From Candidatus Poribacteria bacterium (GTDB taxonomy: Bacteria > Poribacteria > WGA-4E > WGA-3G): a stretch of 45,176 nt of DNA. The position numbers were made by a program, and so were the translations under genes. How positions within the stretch are numbered: the first letter of the stretch is position 1; every line of letters begins with the position of its first letter. Location of the stretch: assembly GCA_028824685.1 (NCBI GenBank), contig JAPPCZ010000049.1, forward strand, positions 1 through 45,176, written 5' to 3'. Below the pieces are notes generated by a model that worked only from the letters and a program-made list of their open reading frames with translations, made no database searches and was not told the DNA's origin. Positions 16,674 to 23,519 of the stretch are shown piece by piece.

Positions 16674-17573
16674 ATGCCAAGAATTGATGCACATGTCCAC
16701 GTATTTACAAAGGTTTCACCCGAATTCCCACGAGAAGTCTCACCGAATTGGCCTGCTGAACGAGAAGAACCTGCCGAAAAACTGTTGGGTGAAATGGACA
16801 AACACCAAATTGATCAAGCGGTTCTTGTTCAGATCGGTGGTACGAGTATAGAACACCATAGTTATCTGCTGCATTGTCTCAAAAGTTATCCCGACAGGTT
16901 TCTTGGAATAGGATTAGTCCCGCCTGATCATCCCAATCCCGCCGAACACATGGTAGAATTGGCAGATGGAACAGGAATAATCGGATTTCGTCTCTTTGAT
17001 CTTGGCGGTCCAAGAGATATTTTTGCAACGACGGATGCGAGAGAGTTTAAGACATATCCTATCTGGGAATGTGCCGCAGAAAAAGATTACGTCTTGTGGC
17101 TTTATCCACGTTCAATTGATGCACATCTACTGCCGTATTTAGTCCAAGCTTTCCCACAAGTGCGAGTTGTTCTAAATCACCTCGGTATGACACCGGGCAA
17201 GGGCAAATTCACTCTGGACGAATTTGGCAGACCCCAGATTCAAGTATCGGGCTATAACCTCAACATGCACACTACTTATCGGTTAGCTCGGTTTGAAAAC
17301 GTGACTGTACATTTATCAGGTCAGTACGCGTTCAGTAGGGAGGCATACCCATATCAGAATTTGGCAGGATGGCATGGGAATTTGCTAAACGATTTTGGAA
17401 TAAAACGCTTGATGTGGGCAACTGATTTTCCGTGGATTTTGGAAGAACCGGGCTACGGAGAACTCACAACTATTATAGAAAAACTGCTGCCGAATCTGTC
17501 TGAATCAGAGTTAGCGGATATTATGGGTGGGAATGCCAAGCGATTTTTACGATTTCCTAATAGGAATTCGTAG
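16674..17573 (+). CDS. amidohydrolase-2 family metal-dependent hydrolase
   Basis: 299-residue TIM-barrel hydrolase. The N-terminal metal motif is H-x-H in RIDAHVHVFTK. Later landmarks are VVLNHLGMTPG and MWATDFPWILEEPGY, the typical final aspartate loop of the ACMSD/lactonase-like group. The C-terminus (LADIMGGNAKRFLRF) is the usual last helix. It probably hydrolyses a lactone or decarboxylates a product of the upstream steps, which is inferred from family and operon only. A ribosome-binding site (AAGGAAAT) precedes the ATG. Confidence 0.85.
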   Translation: MPRIDAHVHVFTKVSPEFPREVSPNWPAEREEPAEKLLGEMDKHQIDQAVLVQIGGTSIEHHSYLLHCLKSYPDRFLGIGLVPPDHPNPAEHMVELADGTGIIGFRLFDLGGPRDIFATTDAREFKTYPIWECAAEKDYVLWLYPRSIDAHLLPYLVQAFPQVRVVLNHLGMTPGKGKFTLDEFGRPQIQVSGYNLNMHTTYRLARFENVTVHLSGQYAFSREAYPYQNLAGWHGNLLNDFGIKRLMWATDFPWILEEPGYGELTTIIEKLLPNLSESELADIMGGNAKRFLRFPNRNS

Positions 17574-17601
17574 AATTTGCGAAAATATGTGCACACTCCC
17601 C

Positions 17602-17700
17602 GGTAGGTGCGGTTTCTAACCGCACCGGATTTCTGCAATATTACCAATTTTTTATCTAAGCCCGCCGAATGCCATAAGTCATTTGGCGTTGATTCGGAAA
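17602..17700. repeat. palindromic intergenic repeats
   Basis: GGTGCGGTT-TCT-AACCGCACC forms a 9-bp hairpin at 17606-17626; this unit recurs at 30419-30480 and, split by an insertion, at 26366-26652. It is followed by an imperfect CGCCGAATG/CATTTGGCG palindrome that ends GCGTTGATTCGG, part of another dispersed repeat. Confidence 0.75.
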
Positions 17701-17719
17701 ATAAAAGGAGATTATCAAA

Positions 17720-18364
17720 ATGACAATCAAAAAACTGGTTATTCAGATTGGATACCATTCAACTTTCGCTATTGTATTATTAATTTTTTCGTTACTGTTC
17801 ATGTGTTCTATGGTTGGATGTGGTAATGACGAGGACAATACAATTTATGATTATGATAGAGGATCATCACACTCTGCTGGGACTTCAATTTGGCACGATA
17901 TGGATCAATCTGAGAGAAATAAAGAAATTATTCAGGTAGCACTCAATGATTATGGTAATGAAGTCGGGAAAAGTTGTAAAGTATGGGTTCAGGAAGTTGT
18001 GGCTAAAGCTACTAAAGGACACGTTACTGTTCCTGTTAACAAATCAGAAGGGGATAGTTGGAATGAAGATCCAGATAATCATGTGGTTCGCTATCGTTAT
18101 AATGTGAGTCCTGCTCTTCTGGGAACAGAACCTGGAGACATCGTCCAAATGCAGTGGAAGAAGGGTGTTGGTTCTTCTGATCCTAAGCATAATATGCATA
18201 CTGCTATTATTTTATCTGTTTTCCTAGACGGTGTTATTTTCATAGAAAGCAATTATGATGACACGCCAGAAGATGTATCGGATGCAGTTGTGAGCATACG
18301 ATTTGAATCAGAGGAAAAATTTCAAGAAAGGGTTCAGGCGTTCTCTGTCTATACTATAAGATAA
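17720..18364 (+). CDS. lipoprotein with a CHAP/NlpC-like cysteine peptidase domain
   Basis: 214 residues. The N-terminus has a hydrophobic segment ending in SMVGC, a lipobox that would leave a lipid-anchored Cys near residue 34. The rest resembles papain-like amidases: the putative nucleophile Cys is in GKSCKVWVQEV, the His is in HNMHTAIILSV and a polar third residue is in FIESNYDDT. Such enzymes cut peptidoglycan peptides or related amides. The gene has its own ribosome-binding site (AAGGAG) and no operon partner. The fold call rests on motif order only. Confidence 0.65.
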   Translation: MTIKKLVIQIGYHSTFAIVLLIFSLLFMCSMVGCGNDEDNTIYDYDRGSSHSAGTSIWHDMDQSERNKEIIQVALNDYGNEVGKSCKVWVQEVVAKATKGHVTVPVNKSEGDSWNEDPDNHVVRYRYNVSPALLGTEPGDIVQMQWKKGVGSSDPKHNMHTAIILSVFLDGVIFIESNYDDTPEDVSDAVVSIRFESEEKFQERVQAFSVYTIR

Positions 18365-18401
18365 CATTGAATTCTATATAAGTTATCTGTAAAAAATCCG
18401 T

Positions 18402-18430
18402 TTGACACAACATTTATAATGTGATATAAT
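18402..18430 (+). promoter_or_regulatory. consensus promoter facing the 3' end of the nhaC gene
   Basis: TTGACA (18402-18407), 17-base spacer, TATAAT (18425-18430). Transcription would run on the plus strand into the 3' end of the oppositely oriented antiporter gene. There is no convincing sense gene downstream, only an open frame of 43 codons at 18447 that lies antisense. Confidence 0.6.
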
Positions 18431-18472
18431 ATATTTCAATCGTTAAATGTCCAAAACCGATTATTGCGTAAA

Positions 18473-20224
18473 TCAATCAGGTCGAAGACGAGATAAACCG
18501 AAAAATAGTAGAGCAATGACGCTTGTACCAATTACTATTCCGATCCATGACGGTAATCCAAGTGCAGCTGGAAGATAACCACATATTAAGGCGATTACAG
18601 CAACAGTAAGTGCATAAGGCATTTGTGTTCTCACATGATGCATCGGATCGCAACTACTCACAATCGCACTGAGGATGGTCGTGTCCGAAATTGGCGAACA
18701 GTGGTCTCCGAAAATTGCACCATCCAACACTGCACCTAAACAGATGATTGTTGTAATTCCATAGGTGTGGTTATCAAGTAGATATGCAACGGGAATCGCT
18801 GTTGGGATGAGAATCGCCATTGTGCCCCAACTGGTACCAGTTGCAAAAGAGGTCAGCGATGCAACAACAAAAACAAGTGCAGGAAACCAGAGTGGCGACA
18901 CAACATCGCTAAGTATTGATGCGATAAACGGACCTGTCAATAATTTATCACAACTTGCCTTTATACCCCATGCACACAAGATAATTCCGATTGGCAATAA
19001 TGTTCCTGAAAGCCCTTCCTTGACAGCCTTACCGATTTCTGGATAGGACATTTTAGAGAATACACGTCCACATACAATTGCTGCGAAAAATGCTGTTATA
19101 GCAGCAGAGGCAAGTATTTTGACGTTGTTTGCATTTGAGAGCGCGTCACGCCATGCAGCCAACGAATAAAGAGGTTTTGAAAACACAAATTGCCACATTG
19201 ACAGAGAGAAAAGAGAACCTTTTTCCTTTTCATCTATCGCTAACCCTTCAAGAAATTCGTTTCTATGACCATCTATCCATAAACCACCAAGAATCAAACT
19301 AAAAAGGAGTGTAAGTGGAATAACTGCAGAAAAGATTTGAGTTTTACCTTTTTCTGTCCCGATGTCCGCTGCAATATTTCCCATAACTTTTGCATCGGAC
19401 GCTGAAACGTCTCCCGTGTCCCGAGCACGCGTTTGCGCCCGTCGCATCAAGCCATAATCTCGTCCACTGAGGGTATTGATGAGTACAAAAATGATGGTTA
19501 GAATACAATAGAAGCGGAATGGCAGCGCATCAAAGAACATTGAATAGCCATCGCTATCTAAGCCAATATTTTCAGCAACAGCATTAAACAGACCCACCTC
19601 ATACCCAATCCATGTGCTAACAAAAGCAAGCCCGGCAATCGGCGCGCTTGTGGAATCCACAATGTACGCTAATTTTTCACGACTTACTTTGTACCTATCA
19701 GTGATTGGTCGCATTGTAGGACCGACGAGCATCGCATTGCTATAGTCACCTATGAAGATAACTGTTCCCATCACAGCGGTGATGAATTGTGTAGAACGGG
19801 GTCCCCGCGCAAGGTGAGATAAAATTGAAATGGTGCTGGCAATTCCTCCTGACGCTATGACTACGGAGATCATAGACATCATAAAAAGGACAAAAAGGAT
19901 TACCCAGAGGTTGAACAGATCAATTCCGTCATTGCCAACGGTTACAGCACGCGCAAACCAAACAACTTCCGAGAAGAATGTGTTTAACGATAACTTTTGC
20001 TGTCCCCATGCAAGTAGAAGCCCTACGCCTACTGCCACACCAAGACTTAGAAACAGACGCGTTGTTATCACTGCTAAAGTGATAGCGATTAGCGGTGGAA
20101 TAATGCTATACCACCACACAACTGTCCCATCATCAGATGCGACATTGGGAAATTGCCACATTAGCAAAAAACATATCGCTAAAAAGATTGGAACACATAT
20201 CAGGGCTTTTTGTTTGTAACTCAA
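18473..20224 (-). CDS. nhaC: NhaC-family Na+/H+ antiporter
   Basis: 583-residue polytopic membrane protein that should exchange sodium for protons. Conserved stretches include GDYSNAMLVGPTMRPITDRYKVSREKLAYIVDSTSAPIAG, GTSWGTMAILIPTAIPVAYLL and GAILDGAIFGDHCSPISDTTILS-like, all typical of the NhaC family, with about twelve hydrophobic segments. The start is TTG 20224 with GAGGT 5 bases upstream. Before it are two GTTAATG repeats exactly 10 bases apart (20242-20248 and 20252-20258), which could be an operator, and a weak TTGATT-17-TATTTT promoter. NhaC-like proteins sometimes carry other substrates such as organic acids. Confidence 0.9.
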   Translation of the reverse strand: MSYKQKALICVPIFLAICFLLMWQFPNVASDDGTVVWWYSIIPPLIAITLAVITTRLFLSLGVAVGVGLLLAWGQQKLSLNTFFSEVVWFARAVTVGNDGIDLFNLWVILFVLFMMSMISVVIASGGIASTISILSHLARGPRSTQFITAVMGTVIFIGDYSNAMLVGPTMRPITDRYKVSREKLAYIVDSTSAPIAGLAFVSTWIGYEVGLFNAVAENIGLDSDGYSMFFDALPFRFYCILTIIFVLINTLSGRDYGLMRRAQTRARDTGDVSASDAKVMGNIAADIGTEKGKTQIFSAVIPLTLLFSLILGGLWIDGHRNEFLEGLAIDEKEKGSLFSLSMWQFVFSKPLYSLAAWRDALSNANNVKILASAAITAFFAAIVCGRVFSKMSYPEIGKAVKEGLSGTLLPIGIILCAWGIKASCDKLLTGPFIASILSDVVSPLWFPALVFVVASLTSFATGTSWGTMAILIPTAIPVAYLLDNHTYGITTIICLGAVLDGAIFGDHCSPISDTTILSAIVSSCDPMHHVRTQMPYALTVAVIALICGYLPAALGLPSWIGIVIGTSVIALLFFGLSRLRPD

Positions 20225-20332
20225 AGACTACCTCAAGAAATGTTAATGCGCGTTAATGATTTCGTTCAGATAAAATATCATATAAGGGCAAAAAAATCAA
20301 GATTTTCCTCTATTTTTCACTATGGCTATTTT

Positions 20333-20361
20333 TTGACAACGTAGCCTTTGTATGGTATAAT
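20333..20361 (+). promoter_or_regulatory. consensus promoter upstream of the frameshifted TPR gene
   Basis: TTGACA (20333-20338), 17-base spacer, TATAAT (20356-20361). It leaves a leader of about 190 bases, in which ACCTC and GAGGT can pair near the 5' end; no other feature is seen. Confidence 0.7.
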
Positions 20362-20555
20362 AACCTCAAATAGAGGTCTGCAGCAAATACATATAGAGAG
20401 GTTCCACTCCAGATAACTAATGCATATCACTGGACAAAGAAAATTGGAAGAATTTGCTAATAGACATTCAACTGCGAAATCAGGACTTGAAAGGTAATAG
20501 GCGCTGATCGTTATAAAAATTACTTTCGTTTTGTCGTTAATATCTCCAGAAACCA

Positions 20556-21253
20556 TTGAAATTAGATCCAAAATTCCTTGATGTAACATTGAGTAGGTCC
20601 CAATGTATGAGAATTCTAAACCAGTATACATTCACCAATCGCTTCCAGTTAGTGTCTACAACCTACCCTGAAAGTGCCTATCAATGGTTAGCTGGGGTAT
20701 GTGATGGATTAATCAATTTTGGCAATCAATACGGACATTACGGTGTGATAAATTTGACAGAAAACGAGTATGAGTGGCTTGATGATGTCCTTGAAGAATT
20801 AATCTATTCTGTTGGTGAGAATGAAAATCATGTATTAGCACCATTGATGGAATTTGTTACTCGTCTTATTAGCAACTATGAGGACGCTTATGTTTCAAAA
20901 CTGACGGAACAGAATACAAGGTTAGCTGAAAAAGGAACAACCAAAACTGTAAGTGAAGATGAACTTGCTGCTCATGGCTTCTTCTCAATTGGTTATCTTC
21001 TTTGGCAAGAAAATAAAAAAGGAAATCGCTATTTGCTTATGACAAGGCAATTACCTTAAAACCTGATTTTGCCGAAGTTTATGCTAATAGAGGAATGGCA
21101 TCAATTCAGTTGAACCGAATTGATGAAGCAAAATCGGATTTCCAAACTGCATTAAAATTAGCTAATAAACAGGAACAACAAGAACTCAAAGCGTTTATTG
21201 AGAAGCAGCTTCAAGAACTTAACAATTTAACAACACAAGATACCAAAAACTAA
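20556..21253 (+). pseudogene. frame-disrupted gene: antitoxin-like N-terminal part plus TPR
   Basis: The first frame (from TTG 20556 or a later start) codes for 167 residues ending at 21059. Its middle (TENEYEWLDDVLEELI..GENENHVLAPLMEFVTRLISNYEDAYV) resembles the N-terminal region of HigA-like antitoxins, but no HTH is present. Its end (HGFFSIGYLLWQENKK) reads as the first helix of a TPR. The second helix and a further TPR (AYDKAITLKPDFAEVYANRGMASIQLNRIDEAKSDF) are in the -1 frame from 21017 to 21253. Moving frame at the run of six A at 21015-21020 joins them. Either a real frameshift or an indel error in the assembly is likely; the run does not fit a canonical slippery heptamer. The sulfatase starts 8 bases later. 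Confidence 0.6.
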
Positions 21254-21261
21254 AAGGAAAT

Positions 21262-22647
21262 ATGAATAGAAAAACCGATAAACCGAATGTTCTCTTTATC
21301 ATGTCTGACCAGCACAGATACGACTACATGGAAACCCATGAGAATGCCCCTGAGGCACTCAACACCCCAAACCTACGCAGGTTAGCAGAAATGGGTGTAA
21401 ATTTTCCATACTGTACAGTAAATGCTCCAGTCTGTGCACCATCTCGAATAGGGTTAGCATCTGGAATACAACCCTCGCGTTTAGGCTCACTGGGAAACGG
21501 TAGTTTTTACCCAACGTCTATACCGACATATTATCAGCAACTGCGTGACCATGGATATCGCGTTGGATGTGTGGGCAAACTTGACCTTGCCAAACCGGAT
21601 GGATATAATGGCCGCTACGGCGACCGCCCACGCACTTACAACTGGGGATTCACGCACCCTGAAGAATGCGAAGGAAAGATGCATGCTGGCAGATCCATAA
21701 CGCCCATTGGGCCCTATACACATTATTTACAAGAAAAAGGGTTGTTAGAGAAATTTCATCAAGATTATCGAAACCGACAGTCTTCTGGTGGTTGGATAAA
21801 AAATGGATCGTACGATTCTGTGCTTCCGACTGAGGATTTTGAGGATTCATATATCGGCAGACGTTCAACCGAATTTATTGAAAACATCCCTGATGACTTT
21901 CCGTGGCACCTATTCGTGAGTTTCGTCGGCCCGCACGACCCGTTTGACCCGCCCACGGAATACGGTGATAAATATCGCAATGCAGAAATGCCTGCCCCAA
22001 TTACAGATAACATGGAAGACAAACCTGAATGGGTAAAAAAACGCACCGTCAATCTGAGTCCTGAAGAGGTTAAGGTGACGCGACAACAGTATTGTGCAGC
22101 AACTGAACTGATTGACGACCAGATTGGCAATATGTTGGGAGCGTTGGAAAAACGCGGTATGCTTGAAAATACCTATATCATCTATTCAAGCGACCATGGC
22201 GAAATGCTTGGAGACCATGGGCTTTACACAAAGAGTTTGGCTTATGAGGCATCGCTGCGAGTCCCGCTTATCGTAGCAGGACCGGGAATAGAAGGCAATC
22301 GTGTCTCATACGAGTTGGTAGAACTCATTGATATCAATCCTACCATTTGCGATTTAGTGGGAGTACCGGTTTTGGAGAATATTGACGGACAATCAATCGG
22401 ACCAGTGGTACGGGGAGAAACTGAAACGCATCGTTCAGAAACGGTCAGTCGACTGGGAAACTTCACTTGTATTCGGACACGGACACATAAACTCATTGAA
22501 AGCAGCAATGGATTCATAGAATTGTATAATCTTGATGACGACCCAGATGAATTACACAATATTGCTGAGTCCGAAAAGGAACTTGTTGAAGAATTGCGTT
22601 CTCAGATGAATAGTCGGTATGGTCCAATACTTGTCAATCAAAATTAA
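21262..22647 (+). CDS. sulfatase (formylglycine-dependent, type I)
   Basis: 461-residue sulfatase/alkaline-phosphatase-superfamily hydrolase. The N-terminal metal site is NVLFIMSDQHRYD, and the modification motif C-x-P-S-R is seen as NAPVCAPSRIGLASG, whose Cys becomes formylglycine. Later landmarks are GCVGKLDLAKP, SFVGPHDPFDPP, YSSDHGEMLGDHGLYTK and the C-terminal IELYNLDDDPDELHNIA. No signal peptide is visible, so it may act in the cytoplasm. Substrates could be sulfated glycans or small sulfate esters. No sulfatase-maturating enzyme is encoded in the window. AAAAGGAAAT precedes ATG 21262. Confidence 0.93.
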   Translation: MNRKTDKPNVLFIMSDQHRYDYMETHENAPEALNTPNLRRLAEMGVNFPYCTVNAPVCAPSRIGLASGIQPSRLGSLGNGSFYPTSIPTYYQQLRDHGYRVGCVGKLDLAKPDGYNGRYGDRPRTYNWGFTHPEECEGKMHAGRSITPIGPYTHYLQEKGLLEKFHQDYRNRQSSGGWIKNGSYDSVLPTEDFEDSYIGRRSTEFIENIPDDFPWHLFVSFVGPHDPFDPPTEYGDKYRNAEMPAPITDNMEDKPEWVKKRTVNLSPEEVKVTRQQYCAATELIDDQIGNMLGALEKRGMLENTYIIYSSDHGEMLGDHGLYTKSLAYEASLRVPLIVAGPGIEGNRVSYELVELIDINPTICDLVGVPVLENIDGQSIGPVVRGETETHRSETVSRLGNFTCIRTRTHKLIESSNGFIELYNLDDDPDELHNIAESEKELVEELRSQMNSRYGPILVNQN

Positions 22648-22675
22648 GATTGAGCTTTTGAGACCTACTCTTACA

Positions 22676-22712
22676 ATAATAATCGGGGTTGAAAACCCCT
22701 CCTACAATGTAA
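22676..22712. repeat. short palindrome between sulfatase and mobA
   Basis: GGGGTT-GAA-AACCCC followed by TCCTACAA, another variant of the dispersed palindromes found across the window. It reaches almost to the mobA start, leaving it without a clear ribosome-binding site. Confidence 0.6.
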
Positions 22713-22716
22713 GAAA

Positions 22717-23355
22717 ATGCAGATGGTAACAGGCGTTATCTTGGCAGGTGGCAAAAGCAAGCGGATGGGACAGAATAAGGCGCTGCTACGACTCGGTAAT
22801 GGGACGCTCATCGGTCATGTTATCCGCCGCATGCAATCCATCACGGATGAACTCCTGCTTATCACAAACAGTCCTGATAAATATATGCATCTCGGTATTA
22901 CGATGCACAAAGACATTGTCCCAAATGTGGGGGCGTTAGGGGGTATTCACGCAGGTTTGACGTATGCTTCCCATGATACAGTGATCTGTGTTGGCTGTGA
23001 CAATCCCTTCCTAATGCCTAACCTGCTGACCTATCTTGTCTCTGTTTTAGGTGAATACGATGCAGTGATGCCCTACACTTATAAAGAACCGTCCTCTTAT
23101 AATGAGGACACGCAGACTACCCTCCAAACATTGTGCGCGGTGTATTCTAAATGCTGCTTGCCGATTATTGAACAGATGCTGAATGAATCTGACTTACGCG
23201 TTCACGCGCTACAGGAACGTGCAAATGTCCTCACTCTCGCTCCTGAAATTTGGAAAACGTATGATCCTGAAGGATACTCATTTTTCAATGTCAACACACC
23301 AGAAGATTTTGAAAAAGCACAAAATATCTATGACACTTTGTGCGAATTAGTATAG
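22717..23355 (+). CDS. mobA: molybdenum cofactor guanylyltransferase
   Basis: 212-residue nucleotidyltransferase that links GMP to molybdopterin. The N-terminal signature is GVILAGGKSKRMGQNKALL. The GALGGIHAGL segment and the metal-binding D in CVGCDNPFLMP are also typical, and the C-terminus FFNVNTPEDFEKA is the usual closing motif. No other molybdenum cofactor gene is nearby. The start (ATG 22717 or 22723) has no good ribosome-binding site because a palindromic repeat lies directly upstream. Confidence 0.9.
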   Translation: MQMVTGVILAGGKSKRMGQNKALLRLGNGTLIGHVIRRMQSITDELLLITNSPDKYMHLGITMHKDIVPNVGALGGIHAGLTYASHDTVICVGCDNPFLMPNLLTYLVSVLGEYDAVMPYTYKEPSSYNEDTQTTLQTLCAVYSKCCLPIIEQMLNESDLRVHALQERANVLTLAPEIWKTYDPEGYSFFNVNTPEDFEKAQNIYDTLCELV

Positions 23356-23457
23356 ATATTTTCCTGAACAATTCCACTTCCTGCTTTATCTGTTTACTTA
23401 TTCTAATCAAAGAAAATTCTATATTCTAACCACTTTTTTGAAAAAATTTGCATTTTA

Positions 23458-23486
23458 TGCAACCATTTCCTCCTTGCATGTATCAT
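23458..23486 (+). promoter_or_regulatory. candidate ECF-type promoter of the first sigma-propeller gene
   Basis: TGCAACC (23458-23464), 16 bases, TATCAT (23481-23486), 34 bases before the start codon. The same TGCAACC with a T-rich/C-rich spacer lies at the matching place before the paralogue at 30714. An AAC core in the -35 box is common in ECF promoters, so autoregulation is plausible. Confidence 0.5.
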
Positions 23487-23519
23487 TATATCATAAGGGA
23501 AATCCATTAGGAGGCACTT

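Noticed and set aside
21012..21023. Programmed -1 frameshift site
   Set aside because: The A6 run is not in register with a canonical X-XXY-YYZ heptamer and no stimulatory structure is evident.
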